Source: Noviherbaspirillum sp. Root189 (lineage in GTDB: Bacteria > Pseudomonadota > Gammaproteobacteria > Burkholderiales > Burkholderiaceae_D). From it: a DNA stretch of 64,000 nucleotides. How positions within the stretch are numbered: position 1 is the stretch's first letter; every line of letters begins with the position of its first letter. Below are positions 26,879-37,500 of the stretch, piece after piece. The stretch lies in NCBI RefSeq assembly GCF_001428545.1, contig NZ_LMHZ01000012.1, forward strand, positions 546 to 64,545. The letters run 5' to 3'. The position numbers were made by a program, and so were the translations under genes. The notes under the pieces are model-generated. The model made no database searches. It saw nothing but the letters and a program-made list of their open reading frames with translations, and was not told the origin of the DNA.

Positions 26879-28606
26879 TCAGTGGAGGTACGCGAATGCG
26901 CTCAAAGTGCGCCGTATCTGCTCAATACAATATGCATCGGGTTCCTGCCAGCAGCCTGCAATATGCTGGTCCGGGCGCACGAGAAAAACACGCGGCCGCT
27001 TGTCTTTGTTGCCCCAAACTGTCGCTCCAAAATTGCCAGCCGGGTCGACCAGGGACACGACTCCGTCGATCGCTGCTTGCTTGCCGCCTGCCATCGTGCG
27101 AATGGCTAAAAGCTCAAAAGGGCTTCCCTGCTCATTCATTTCGTGCTGCAGTCTGCATAGCATATCCATTCCGCTGATATCGGTGCTTCCTGCGTCGTCG
27201 CTAATGATTACCACGAATTTGGGTGAAAGATAATCAAGCAGATACGAACCATCACCGAGCTTCACGTTAGGCATGACCGCACCGACTTTGACGTCCGCAG
27301 CAAGTCCGACTGGCGTGGTCGAGGCATTGATTGGCGAGTCTGTATAGGTATGCGCGCGCGAAGTCCGCCAATGGAACAAAGGCCTGACGAATTCATGTTG
27401 CAATGCCAGTGACAATGTCGCATTGCGCATCAGCCTGAATCCATGACTGGGCGGGGTCATGAAGCGGGTGCTTCTGCCACCTTCCTGAATGATTTCGCGC
27501 GCTGCGCCGACGCGCTCGTACGAATAGGTTTCGAGACAATCCGGCTGCGCTCTCTTCTGGCAGACCAGCGCAAGCTTCCAGGCAAGGTTCTGTGCGTCCT
27601 GGAATGCGGTGTTCGCGCCTCGCACACCAAAGATCGGCAACATATGTGCGGCATCGCCAACAAACAGAATGTGTCCATGCCGGTAGTCCGGCAGGGTCAT
27701 GGCCCTGGCAGAGTAGACCGAACACCAATCCATTTCCCACGGCAATCCACCTTTGCCGATCATTTCAAGCTGGGCATCGATGCGCGCTTTCAACGATTCG
27801 GGCCTTAATGCTTCCTCCGGCGACTCGCCTGTCGGCAACTGATAGTCGATACGCCAGATGCCATGTGGCTCCCGATGCATCAGCACGGTATTGCCCGGGT
27901 TCCAGGATGGATCAAAGAAGGCCAGGCGTTCAGTCGGATAATCCAGATCGATCCTGATATCGGCAATCACAAACTTGCCTTCATAAGAATCGCCTTCCAT
28001 TTTCAGCCCATACTTTTGGCGGATCGCCGAGCGCGCTCCGTCTGCTGCAATCAACCAGTCGGCCTGCATTTGATATTCGCCTTCTGGCGTATCGATCCGC
28101 AGCGTCACGACCGGCTCATGCGCGATGATGTCTTCAATCTTGTTGCCCCACCTGATTTCAATTCCCGCTTCGCTGCACGCGTCGACCAAATACTCTTCGA
28201 GGTACTGCTGCTGGATATTGATCAATGGTGGAAACCGGTCATTTTCGCTCAGCGCGGCGTCCATGCGGAATACCCGTTGCCCCCTGTAGAACGAATTGCC
28301 TGCATGCCAAGGCAACCCATTTTCCATAATACGATTCGCCACCCCAGCTTGCTGCAGGATTTCCATGGACCGCCGTGTAAAGACAATGGCACGACTTCCC
28401 TGGCTAACCTGGCGTTCTGCTTCGAGAATCACACAATCGACCCCCATACGTTTGAGAATCAGTGCAGCAGTCATCCCCGCCGGTCCGGCACCAGCGATGA
28501 CAACTTGCTTGTGCGGCTGCGCCTTTAATGTGGCCAGTGGCAGGCACGGGTAAACCTGATAGTGGTAATAGATGGAAGGACGAGGCGAAGCGTCGGGCTG
28601 GTGCAT
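26879..28606 (-). CDS. FAD-dependent aromatic monooxygenase, probable 3-hydroxyphenylacetate 6-hydroxylase type
   Basis: 575 residues from ATG 28606. Class A flavoprotein hydroxylase: N-terminal FAD Rossmann motif GAGPAGMTAAL, the DG motif in ADWLIAADGARSAIRQ, and the second FAD motif FVGDAAHMLPIFGVRGANTAFQD. The C-terminal thioredoxin-like domain of the PheA/TfdB/MhpA group is present. Closest style is MhpA-like hydroxylases. Because DUF2783, a Bug protein and the homogentisate genes are close, it may hydroxylate 3-hydroxyphenylacetate to homogentisate; 3-hydroxybenzoate or hydroxyphenylpropionate are alternatives. Divergent IclR-type regulator. Confidence 0.8.
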   Translation of the reverse strand: MHQPDASPRPSIYYHYQVYPCLPLATLKAQPHKQVVIAGAGPAGMTAALILKRMGVDCVILEAERQVSQGSRAIVFTRRSMEILQQAGVANRIMENGLPWHAGNSFYRGQRVFRMDAALSENDRFPPLINIQQQYLEEYLVDACSEAGIEIRWGNKIEDIIAHEPVVTLRIDTPEGEYQMQADWLIAADGARSAIRQKYGLKMEGDSYEGKFVIADIRIDLDYPTERLAFFDPSWNPGNTVLMHREPHGIWRIDYQLPTGESPEEALRPESLKARIDAQLEMIGKGGLPWEMDWCSVYSARAMTLPDYRHGHILFVGDAAHMLPIFGVRGANTAFQDAQNLAWKLALVCQKRAQPDCLETYSYERVGAAREIIQEGGRSTRFMTPPSHGFRLMRNATLSLALQHEFVRPLFHWRTSRAHTYTDSPINASTTPVGLAADVKVGAVMPNVKLGDGSYLLDYLSPKFVVIISDDAGSTDISGMDMLCRLQHEMNEQGSPFELLAIRTMAGGKQAAIDGVVSLVDPAGNFGATVWGNKDKRPRVFLVRPDQHIAGCWQEPDAYCIEQIRRTLSAFAYLH

Positions 28607-28688
28607 AAGGATCTCGCAAAGATGCAACGTTTTCTGGACATTCGAGGAGCTGTAGCAATTTTTGCCTTATAAGCGTACAGTTTTCTCA

Positions 28689-28699
28689 TTATCTGATAA
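28689..28699. promoter_or_regulatory. palindrome TTATCTGATAA in the monooxygenase/IclR divergent region
   Basis: A perfect 5-1-5 palindrome in the AT-rich 185-base gap between the divergent monooxygenase and IclR-type genes. It is a candidate operator for the IclR-family regulator; no experimental support. Confidence 0.35.
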
Positions 28700-28791
28700 T
28701 TAAGTCTATCTTTCGACGTATTTGATGTCAACGAATTCTCAGATGCGATAATGAACTTCTTGTTTAATTAATCAGTTGCAATATAGTAAAA

Positions 28792-29589
28792 ATGGCAAAC
28801 TCTTCTTCGCCTTCAGTCATCGGTCGGGTCATGGTGATCCTGAACTTGTTTCGTGAACACAAACCATGGATTACAATCGAAGACGTTGCTACCGCTTTGG
28901 AAGTGAGTGCTCCATCGGCATACCGCTATGCCGGCGAGCTAACGCAGGCAGGCCTTTTATTGAGAACCTCCGGACGTTACCGCTTGGGGCCAAAAATCAT
29001 CGAGCTGGAATACCTCATTCGTTCATATGATCCGATCATCCAGGCAGCACACAACCTGTTGTATGGCTTGGCCGAATTAACCGAGTGTGATGTATTGCTG
29101 TGCAATGTCTATGACCAGACCATCGTCAATGTTTTTCACGTTCCTGGCAAGCATCCAGTTAATCTGACCTACACAAAAGGGCTGCCAATGCCGCTTTTTC
29201 GCGGGTCGCAGGCACATGTCATTCTTGCCCATATGGAGCGCCGCAAGCTCAAACGTATCTATGATGCAGCAATGGCGGATCCCGCTCTTGCTGCCGACGC
29301 TAGAGCAATCGGTTCCGACTGGGCCGCATTCTCGAAGGAATTAAAGCGCATTCGCAATAGCGGCTATTACATTTCGCGCGGAGAACTTGACAAGGATGTA
29401 ACCGGCGTTGCGGCACCCGTGTTTGATGAAAAAGGAGAAATTGTAGGAAGTTTGGTATTAAGTCTGAACATAAAAGCATCGCCGCCGATCAGTGAAGAAA
29501 TGCTGATTGGGATGGTCATCCAGACCGCAAACGAAATCACCAAGCGCATCGAACAGATGGCCGTCGAGCCGACGTTACCATCGCCATGA
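28792..29589 (+). CDS. IclR-family transcription regulator
   Basis: 265 residues: an N-terminal winged helix (ITIEDVATALEVSAPSAYRYAG) and a C-terminal effector domain (DVLLCNVYDQTIVNVFHVPG to ISRGELDKDVTGVAAPVFD). It diverges from the monooxygenase-DUF2783-Bug genes and converges on the fumarylacetoacetase gene. IclR regulators of aromatic catabolism respond to pathway substrates; homogentisate or hydroxyphenylacetate is a likely signal (inference). No Shine-Dalgarno is evident before ATG 28792. Confidence 0.9.
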   Translation: MANSSSPSVIGRVMVILNLFREHKPWITIEDVATALEVSAPSAYRYAGELTQAGLLLRTSGRYRLGPKIIELEYLIRSYDPIIQAAHNLLYGLAELTECDVLLCNVYDQTIVNVFHVPGKHPVNLTYTKGLPMPLFRGSQAHVILAHMERRKLKRIYDAAMADPALAADARAIGSDWAAFSKELKRIRNSGYYISRGELDKDVTGVAAPVFDEKGEIVGSLVLSLNIKASPPISEEMLIGMVIQTANEITKRIEQMAVEPTLPSP

Positions 29590-29712
29590 CCCATGGCTGC
29601 TTAATGCGTTACATGGACGCCGCCAGTGCCCGATACGCCCGGCTGGGATACTGACTGCTCTGATCTCACAGAACAGTGCGAATAGCTGTAGAGTTGCACC
29701 GACCGATGCCTT

Positions 29713-31002
29713 TTACTTCATCGGATGGGCAGGAAGCACTTGTCCAGTACAGAGCCCGAAGCCAACCCGGTATCCTTCACCCTGACACCATCCACGCAGC
29801 GTTAGCTCATCACCATCTTCGATAAAGGATCGTGTCTCGCCTGACTGCAGCTTTATTGGTTCACGTCCGTTAAACGTCATCTCTAGTAATGATCCGAGGG
29901 AACCCGGGGTTGGACCGCTGATTGTTCCCGAACCCATCAGATCGCCTACCCGTGTATTGCATCCGGATACGGTGTGGTGAGTAAGCTGCTGGGCCATGGT
30001 CCAGTACATATACTTGAAATTGGTTTGCGTAATCGTGGTCGCTTCTGCCGCAGTTTCTGGCTTCAGCGTTGCCTCGAGGTGAATATCAAATGCATGCTCG
30101 CCTGTGTGCTGAAGATAGGCAAGCGGCAGTGGGACTTGAGTTGGTTGAAGTGTGCGAAACGGCTCGAGCGCATCCATCGTTACTATCCACGGTGAAATAG
30201 TAGTCGCAAACGTTTTTGCATTAAACGGTCCAAGGGGAACATATTCCCACGCCTGAAAATCTCGCGCGCTCCAATCATTGAGCAATACCATACCAAAAAT
30301 ATGCTTCTCGGCTTCTTCGATCGGAATTGGTTCGCCTAGTGCATTGGGGATGCCGACAATAAAACCGGTCTCTAATTCAAGATCGAGCTTACGGCATGGA
30401 CTAAACACTGGACGATCCTGATCGGGCAGTTTGATTTGACCATTCGGTCGCCGTACAGGTGTGCCGCTGACAATCACCGATGAAGCACGTCCGTTATAAC
30501 CGATCGGGATTTCGGACCAGTTTGGCAGCAATGCATTCTTTGGATCACGGAACAACATGCCCACATTGGTTGCGTGTTCCCTGGATGAGTAAAAGTCCGT
30601 ATAACCCTGAATTTCCACCGGCAGGTGCATCGTAGCTGCCGCCTGCTGAATCAGGGCTTTTTCGCGCAGCGCCGCATTGCCTTGCAATGTATGGTTGGAC
30701 GCTGATAGCAGTGCACTGATTTGTTCACGGACTTTGCGCCATACGATTGGGCCTAATGCAATGAAGTCGTTGAGACGGACTTGCGTAACAACCGTTAGGG
30801 GACACGCAATCAGACCCTCTTCAGCTAGAACTGTCAGATCGAGAATACTATCGCCAATCGCCACACCAACACGTGCTGCCGAGTGCTCAGTGCTGAAGAT
30901 CCCGTACGGCAGGTTTTGGATGGGAAATTCGCAATCTGGTGCATTGGCACGCTCGACCCAGCTCTTCAGTTCTGGCGCCGTAGTTTGGTCATGCGCGCTC
31001 AT
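29713..31002 (-). CDS. fahA: fumarylacetoacetase
   Basis: 429 residues from ATG 31002, which overlaps the hmgA stop (ATGA read on the minus strand); an earlier frame start at 31044 lies inside hmgA. It hydrolyses fumarylacetoacetate to fumarate and acetoacetate, the last step of homogentisate degradation. The N-terminal SH3-like domain ([11 protein letters not shown]) precedes the catalytic FAH domain with [13 protein letters not shown], the metal-binding acidic residues in [11 protein letters not shown] and [18 protein letters not shown], and a Lys in [12 protein letters not shown]. The intermediate maleylacetoacetate isomerase is not in the window. Confidence 0.95.
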   Translation of the reverse strand: MSAHDQTTAPELKSWVERANAPDCEFPIQNLPYGIFSTEHSAARVGVAIGDSILDLTVLAEEGLIACPLTVVTQVRLNDFIALGPIVWRKVREQISALLSASNHTLQGNAALREKALIQQAAATMHLPVEIQGYTDFYSSREHATNVGMLFRDPKNALLPNWSEIPIGYNGRASSVIVSGTPVRRPNGQIKLPDQDRPVFSPCRKLDLELETGFIVGIPNALGEPIPIEEAEKHIFGMVLLNDWSARDFQAWEYVPLGPFNAKTFATTISPWIVTMDALEPFRTLQPTQVPLPLAYLQHTGEHAFDIHLEATLKPETAAEATTITQTNFKYMYWTMAQQLTHHTVSGCNTRVGDLMGSGTISGPTPGSLGSLLEMTFNGREPIKLQSGETRSFIEDGDELTLRGWCQGEGYRVGFGLCTGQVLPAHPMK

Positions 31003-32321
31003 TTCTTCTCCGGATTGAAATTCTTCTTCAGGTTTTGCCAGCATTGGTAATACTCGTTCTGCAGTTGCGAGGTTTCCAACGCAAATTGCGTCGGCTTGAT
31101 CACTGCCGGCGTCTCGAACATAAAAGCCATGGTGTGGTCAACCTTGCCGGGCTTGGAGGTGTCCGACTGGCTGGCCTTCTCGAAAGTATCGGCGTCCGGG
31201 CCATGCCCGGACATGCAGTTGTGCAGGCTCGCGCCGCCCGGGACGAAACCTTCGGCCTTGGCGTCGTACTCACCATGAATCAAGCCCATGAATTCGCTCG
31301 CGAAGTTGCGATGGAACCAGGGCGGACGGAACGTGTTTTCCGCCGCCAGCCAGCGTGGTGGGAAGATGACAAAGTCGATCGTGTCCACGCCCGGGACTGC
31401 GCTCGGTGCCTGCAATACCAGGAAGATGGACGGATCGGGATGGTCGTAGCTGATCGAACCGATTGTGTTGAAGCGCCGCAGGTCGTACTTGTACGGCGCG
31501 TAGTTGCCATGCCAGGCAACTACATCCAGCGGGGAATGATTGATGGACGCACTCCACAGCCGGCCATTAAATTTGGCCAACAATTCGAAGTCGCCCTCCA
31601 CATCTTCAAAAGCAGCAACCGGGGTCAGGAAATCGCGCGGATTTGCCAAGCCATTGGAACCGATCACGCCCAGGTCAGGGAGGCGAAACAGCGCGCCAAA
31701 GTTTTCACAGATGTATCCCCTCGCCTGGCCATCCGGCAGTTTGACCTGGAAACGGACGCCGCGCGGAATAACGGCAATCTCCTGTGGTTCGACCTCAATT
31801 AATCCCAGTTCAGTCGCGATCTGCAGTCGACCCTGCTGAGGCACGATGAGCAATTCGCCATCGGCATTGTAGAAATAACGGTCTTGCATCGATTGATTGG
31901 CCGCATACAGGTGAATGCCGCAACCGGTCATTGCCTCCGGCGAGCCATTGCCTGCCATCGTGACCCAGCCATCGATGAAGTCAGTGGACGCATCGGGCAT
32001 GGGGAGCGGGTCCCATCGCAGCTGGTTGGGCGGCGTCGGGGGCGTGGCCGTAAAATCAGAGACGATGCGAGGACCTTCAACTTGCTTGAAGGGCTGGTGC
32101 ACTGCAGCCGGCCGGATACGGTATAGCCAAGAGCGGCGGTTGTGGCTGCGCGGCGCGGTAAAGGCCGTGCCGGAAATCTGTTCGGCATACAAGCCATAGG
32201 GCGCACGCTGCGGCGAGTTTTGTCCAACCGGCAAGGCGCCGGGCAACGCCTCGGTCGCAAATTCATTACAAAAACCCGACAGATAATGCATCTGCTTCGG
32301 CGTATCGTTGAATCCATTCAT
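30999..32321 (-). CDS. hmgA: homogentisate 1,2-dioxygenase
   Basis: 440 residues, the usual length. It opens homogentisate to maleylacetoacetate using Fe(II) and O2. The iron ligands fit the known pattern: His in [14 protein letters not shown], Glu six residues later, and His in MSGHGPD. First gene of a two-gene operon with fumarylacetoacetase, divergent from a LysR-type regulator. GGGGA upstream supports ATG 32321. Confidence 0.97.
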   Translation of the reverse strand: MNGFNDTPKQMHYLSGFCNEFATEALPGALPVGQNSPQRAPYGLYAEQISGTAFTAPRSHNRRSWLYRIRPAAVHQPFKQVEGPRIVSDFTATPPTPPNQLRWDPLPMPDASTDFIDGWVTMAGNGSPEAMTGCGIHLYAANQSMQDRYFYNADGELLIVPQQGRLQIATELGLIEVEPQEIAVIPRGVRFQVKLPDGQARGYICENFGALFRLPDLGVIGSNGLANPRDFLTPVAAFEDVEGDFELLAKFNGRLWSASINHSPLDVVAWHGNYAPYKYDLRRFNTIGSISYDHPDPSIFLVLQAPSAVPGVDTIDFVIFPPRWLAAENTFRPPWFHRNFASEFMGLIHGEYDAKAEGFVPGGASLHNCMSGHGPDADTFEKASQSDTSKPGKVDHTMAFMFETPAVIKPTQFALETSQLQNEYYQCWQNLKKNFNPEKK

Positions 32322-32569
32322 CTTTGTGTCCCCATGTTGGATTGGTTTCTACCTCTGAAGCTTGGCTTAAGCGTGAGCGCTGTGGTTCGTCCTATGCAGT
32401 CTTACCATGAGGCCGACAAGCGCCCGTTCTCAATGATGGTCTCAACATGAATGGCTGGCGAATGCATTGGCGTCTCCGTTTGCAATTGTTGTGACGGACA
32501 GTGGTAGCTCAATGCTGCTATCACGTCACTATAGTTAATCGTATTATTGTTTAAAATAGAAATTCCTAA

Positions 32570-32586
32570 ATATCAATTATTGATAT
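32570..32586. promoter_or_regulatory. 17-bp perfect palindrome, candidate LysR-type operator
   Basis: ATATCAATTATTGATAT, perfect 8-1-8 symmetry and a T-N11-A core, as used by LysR-type regulators. It ends 8 bases before the regulator start codon, where it would also overlap the initiation region, fitting negative autoregulation. Divergent hmgA starts 249 bases away. Confidence 0.6.
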
Positions 32587-32594
32587 CCTAAATA

Positions 32595-33500
32595 ATGATC
32601 GACATCGCACACATCGACCTCAACCTGCTTGTCGTATTCCATGAGATGTATCGATTAAGAAATGTTTCTCAAGTAGCGAAACGGCTCGGGCTATCACAAC
32701 CGACAGTAAGCAATGCGCTGTCGCGCCTTCGCAAGACGTGCGGCGATGAATTGTTCGTGCGGACCGGGCAAGGCATGCAGCCGACCCCGTATGGACAGCG
32801 AGTCTCCGAGCCGATCGCCCATGCGCTGTCCAGCGTGACCCAGGCGCTTAACCAGGAAGACCATTTCAATCCAGCCACCAGCAAGCGCAATTTTGTAATT
32901 GCGATGACGGATGTTGGAGAAATCCATTTCATGCCGGCCTTGGTGGATTTATGTCGGCGCACTGCGCCCTATATAGGGATCGGTTCGGTGCGAGCAAGCG
33001 CGGTCGACTGGCAGCAAGGAATGGAAACGGGGCAAATAGATTTGGCCATCGGGGCGTTTGCCAATGTGCCGGAAAGCCTATATCACCGGAAACTGTTTAG
33101 CCAGGGCTATGTGACCATGTTTCGCCGAGGTCATCGCTTCGGAAAAGGTTCGGTTGACTTGAAGACCTTCCTAAGCGCAACGCATTTGCTTGTCACTTCA
33201 CGCGACAGCCCTTACGACCAGATCAATGCCCGACTCGAAAAGGCGGGCGTTGCCAGCACAGTAAGTTTTCAGGTACCCCATTTCACCGCGGTTCCCTACA
33301 TTATCAGTACCACCGATATGGTCGTCACCGTGCCGAAGAAACTGGCCGAACAGACTGTCATGCCATTTGCGCTAGACTTCATCGAGCCTCCGTTTCGACT
33401 GCCAATGCTCAATACCAATATCCTTTGGCACCGACGCTATAATCAAGATAAAGGAAATCAGTGGCTACGCGGACTGATCGCGGAAAGATTCAAAGAATAA
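32595..33500 (+). CDS. LysR-family regulator, probable regulator of hmgA
   Basis: 301 residues with an N-terminal helix-turn-helix (RNVSQVAKRLGLSQPTVSNALSRL) and a C-terminal periplasmic-binding-type effector domain (NPATSKRNFVIAMTDVGEI). Divergent from hmgA-fahA, so a regulator of homogentisate breakdown by position. No Shine-Dalgarno precedes ATG 32595; a 17-bp palindrome does. It ends before a terminator at 33598-33624. Confidence 0.9.
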   Translation: MIDIAHIDLNLLVVFHEMYRLRNVSQVAKRLGLSQPTVSNALSRLRKTCGDELFVRTGQGMQPTPYGQRVSEPIAHALSSVTQALNQEDHFNPATSKRNFVIAMTDVGEIHFMPALVDLCRRTAPYIGIGSVRASAVDWQQGMETGQIDLAIGAFANVPESLYHRKLFSQGYVTMFRRGHRFGKGSVDLKTFLSATHLLVTSRDSPYDQINARLEKAGVASTVSFQVPHFTAVPYIISTTDMVVTVPKKLAEQTVMPFALDFIEPPFRLPMLNTNILWHRRYNQDKGNQWLRGLIAERFKE

Positions 33501-33597
33501 AAACCATTCGCAGTTTACGAGCAATAGACATCGGCGTCGCGCCTTCTCCTCGAAAAGCATACGCTACCTCATGCTTTAAAGGAGCCACAATGAAAAA

Positions 33598-33624
33598 AGC
33601 CTGCTCAATCGGCAGGCTCTTTTT
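33598..33624 (+). terminator. intrinsic terminator after the LysR-type gene
   Basis: agcctgc (33598-33604) pairs with gcaggct (33612-33618), followed by ctttttg; an A run precedes it, so it may also terminate the minus-strand tRNA transcript. Confidence 0.8.
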
Positions 33625-33700
33625 GACTCAACTATGCCCCAACTGAGTGGGTTTGCGCAGTAAAACGTTGTAGATACTGCGGCTGAAGTTCTTGAATTCT

Positions 33701-33775
33701 TGGTGGACAGTACTGGGATTGAACCAGTGACCCCCGCCGTGTGAAGGCGGTGCTCTACCCCTGAGCTAACTGTCC
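33701..33775 (-). tRNA. tRNA-Val (anticodon CAC), CCA encoded
   Basis: Read on the minus strand: acceptor GGACAGT/ACTGTCC, D stem GCTC/GAGC, anticodon stem CCGCC/GGCGG with loop TTCACAC (anticodon CAC, codon GUG), T stem ACTGG/CCAGT with loop TTCAATC, discriminator A and encoded CCA. All stems pair perfectly. It lies 35 bases downstream of dnaQ on the same strand. Confidence 0.97.
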
Positions 33776-33810
33776 GGGAGGCGGCATTATCGCACAGATG
33801 CCACGATGAA

Positions 33811-34530
33811 TCAATTTGCTGTGGGTGCCGGCTCCAGACGCCAGACGCAGCTACCCTTCGCTTCCTTGTCGAGCCGATCCAGCAAGGCTTCATGTTCAGC
33901 AACTTCATCATCGCTCGCGCGCACGATGATCATCTCCGAGACTGAAATTGATTCTATCAATTGCTCACCGCCGGACGTATTGGACTCCACGGCCAGATCG
34001 ATTGTGAGGCTGTTCTGGCCGCGTGTCATCGCCAGATAAACCTCGGCGAGCAGCTCGGCGTCGAGCAGCGCGCCGTGCAAGGCACGATGCGCGTTCGAAA
34101 TACCGTAACGGTCGCACAAGGCATCAAGCGAATTACGTTTTCCAGGGTGCATTTCCTTTGCCTGCACCAAGGTGTCGGTTACCGCCGCGACGTGGGTAGC
34201 GAAACGCGGAAACCCGAGCCGTGCAAACTCGGCATCGAGAAACCCGAGGTCGAATGGCGCGTTGTGGATGATGACTTCGGCATCGCGCACGTAATCGCGC
34301 AACTCATCCGCGATCTCTGCAAATTTCGGTTTGTCGCTGAGGAATTCAGTCGTCAGGCCGTGTACGGCGAGCGCACCCTCTTCCGAGTCGCGCTCGGGGT
34401 TGATGTAGGTATGAAAGTTGTTGCCGGTCAGGCGACGATTGACGATTTCCACGCAGCCGACTTCAATGATGCGGTCGCCGGAGCGTGGGTTAAGGCCTGT
34501 GGTTTCAGTATCGAGAACGATTTGTCGCAT
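33811..34530 (-). CDS. dnaQ: DNA polymerase III epsilon subunit (proofreading exonuclease)
   Basis: 239 residues with the DEDDh exonuclease core: DTETTGLNP (Asp, Glu), HNAPFDLGFLD (Asp) and HRALHGALLDAELLAEVYL (His, Asp). It removes misincorporated bases as part of the replicative polymerase core. The C-terminal tail (about 185-239) is the part that binds the alpha subunit. The start codon lies only 2 bases after the stop of the RND transporter gene and no ribosome-binding site is clear, so translation may depend on reinitiation after the pump gene. tRNA-Val follows. Confidence 0.95.
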   Translation of the reverse strand: MRQIVLDTETTGLNPRSGDRIIEVGCVEIVNRRLTGNNFHTYINPERDSEEGALAVHGLTTEFLSDKPKFAEIADELRDYVRDAEVIIHNAPFDLGFLDAEFARLGFPRFATHVAAVTDTLVQAKEMHPGKRNSLDALCDRYGISNAHRALHGALLDAELLAEVYLAMTRGQNSLTIDLAVESNTSGGEQLIESISVSEMIIVRASDDEVAEHEALLDRLDKEAKGSCVWRLEPAPTAN

Positions 34531-34532
34531 GT

Positions 34533-37500
34533 TTAATGTGCAGTAGCGGCAATCGGCGCCACGGGCTCGGCCGGATCAACCGGCGCCGGCAAATGGGCCT
34601 TCTTGCGCGCAAGGAAAGTGTAAAAGGTGGGGACGACAAATAAGGTCAGCAAGGTACCAAAACTCATGCCGCCTACAATCACCCATCCAATCTGGATGCG
34701 CGATTCTGCACCCGCACCGGTGGCGAGCGCAAGCGGAATCGCACCGAGCACCATCGCACCTGTTGTCATGAGGATAGGACGCAGACGCAGTACCGCAGCC
34801 TCAATGATGGCGTCATGCATGGACTTGCCCTCTTCCCGCAATTGATTGGTGAATTCCACAATCAGGATGCCATGCTTGGTAATCAGCCCTACCAATGTAA
34901 TGAGGCCGATTTGGCTGTACACGTTCAACGTCCCGCCAGTCCATTTCAATGCTGCCAGCGCACCTGCCATCGACAACGGAACGGTCAGCATGATGATGAA
35001 TGGATCGACGAAACTTTCGAATTGCGCCGCAAGCACCAGGTAGATAAATGCCAATGCCAGGATAAAGGTAAGTGCCAGGCTGCCGCTGGACGCACGGAAC
35101 TCACGCGACGAGCCGGACAGGTCCGTTGCGTAACCCGGCTTGATAATGGACTTGGCAGTCTGCTCCATGAACTCGATTGCCTCGCCCTGCGTATAGCCAT
35201 TGGCAAGGTTGGCCGAAATCACGACCGCGCGCCGCTGACCGAAGTGATTAAGCTCGCGCGGGGCGACCGTTTCCCTGACCTTGAGCAGGCTGGACAGCGG
35301 GATCATCTGATCGGGCGTGCCATTCTTGCCGACGCCGCGGACAAAGATGTTATTGATATCGTCGGGCGCGTCGCGCTCACCGTTACGAATCTGGACCACG
35401 ACATCGTACTGGTCGCCGCCCTTTTTGAAGCGCGTTACGTTGCGTCCGCCAAGCATGGTTTCCAGTGTGCGGCCAACGGTTTCGATTTGAACGCCGGCAT
35501 CCGCCGCCTTGTCCCGGTCCACGTCCACGTTGACCTGTGGCTTATTGAGTCGCAGGTCTGTGTCGATGTTAACAAGTCCGGGGTTCTTGCTGGCTTCAGT
35601 GACGATATTTTGCACCACGCCCTGCAGTTCCTCGTAGGAGGCGTTGGTCATCACGACCAGGCTCACCGGGCGCTCCCGGATCGATTGGCCGAGGGACGGA
35701 GGTGCATTCGGAAATGCCAGCAGGCCGGGTATGCCTGCCATCTTCGGTTGCATTTCCTTAATCATGTCCAAGGTTGATCGATCACGGTCGGCCCAGTCGA
35801 CCGTGCGGAAAATGGCGATACCGCGTTCCACTGTCGGATTGCCGGCGATGATGAACATGCGGTCAATTTCCTTGGTTTCGTCGGCGATTTTCTCAAGACG
35901 GTTCGCATATTTTTCAGTGTATTCCAACGATGCGCCGTCAGGTCCGGTCAGGGAAGTGAAGATCGTACCGCGGTCTTCCACCGGTGCCAGTTCTTTTTTG
36001 AGGTTAAGACCCAGCCACACAAGACCACTGATCACTAGCAGGTAGATCAGGGTAACTAGCCAACGGCTGGACAGGCTCGCAGTTAACAGGCGGCGATACC
36101 CGTTGGTCAAGCCGTTCAGACCGCTCTCGATCGTACGATACAAAAATCCGTGCTGTTCCTGGTGGCGCAAGAGCACCGAACACATCATCGGGGACAGCGT
36201 CAGCGCGATGAGTCCGGACACAACGACAGCACCTGCGAGCGTCAACGCGAATTCAACAAACAATCTGCCAGTGCGGCCGGGGGTAAATGCAACCGGCGCA
36301 TACACGGCGGCAAGCGTCAGCGTCATCGCGACGACCGCGAAGCCGATTTCCTTTGCGCCTTTGATCGCGGCGTCGAATGGTTTCATGCCGTCTTCGACGT
36401 GACGATAAATATTCTCAAGCACGACGATTGCGTCATCAACCACAAGGCCAATGGCGAGAACCAGGGCCAAAAGCGTCAGCGTATTGATACTGAAGCCTGC
36501 CATCGACATCACGGCGAACGCCCCGATCAGCGACACGGGAATCGTTACCAAGGGAATGATGGCGGCCCGGAAAGAACGCAAGAAAATAAAGATGACAATA
36601 GCGACCAGAATCACAGCTTCGCCGATCGTCTTGTACACCGAATTGATGGAGCGGTCGATGAACAACGTGTTATCCACCGAGATATCGATACGCACTCCCT
36701 GGGGCGCCAGCTCCTCGTTCAGCCTCGGCAACTCCGCCTTGACATAGCTCGCGAGCTCAAGCGGATTGGCGGTCGCCTGGCGAATGACGCCCAGCGATAC
36801 AGCATTCTTTTTATTGAACCGGACCGAAGAGCGCTCGAGCGCCGGCCCTACCTCAACCTGCGCCACGTCGCGTATGCGCACAGCATAGCCATTGACAGTA
36901 CGGACGATGATGTTTTCAAACTGCTCCGGCGTTGTCAGGTCGGTTTGCGATACGACGGAAAATTCTCGCTGGCGTGATTCGATACGACCGGCTGGCACTT
37001 CGATGTTTTGCTTTCGCAAAGCATCTTCAACATCAGCCGGCGTCAGTCGATACGATGCAAGCTTGTCGCGATTGAGCCAAACGCGCATTGCATACTTGCG
37101 CTCGCCGCTGATACGCACGTCGGCCGCACCCGGCAGCAATTGCAGGCGCGGCTTGACGATACGGTTGGCCACATCGCTCAGGTCAAGCGCGGACCTGGTG
37201 TCGCTTGAAAACGAAAGCCACATGATGGGGCTGGCATCGGCTTCGACTTTGGCGATGACCGGCTCTTCAATGGTTTGTGGCAGCTTGGAGCGCACGCGCG
37301 ATACGCGGTCGCGCACATCGTTGGCGCCGGAATCCGGATCTTTCTCGAGGCGAAAACGTACCGTGATCTGGCTTTGTTCAGCGCGTGAAATCGACGTCAG
37401 GACATCGATGCCGTCAATGCCGGCAATCGAATCTTCCATTGGCTTGGTTACCTGCGATTCAACAATTTCGGAACTCGCTCCCGGATACCGGGTTTCCACC

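Noticed and set aside
31035-31802. 255-codon open frame antisense to hmgA
   Set aside because: Shadow of the hmgA coding sequence, no domain.
34815-35777. 320-codon open frame antisense to the RND permease
   Set aside because: Shadow frame; His/Gln/Arg-rich with no domain. The same applies to 36150-36977.
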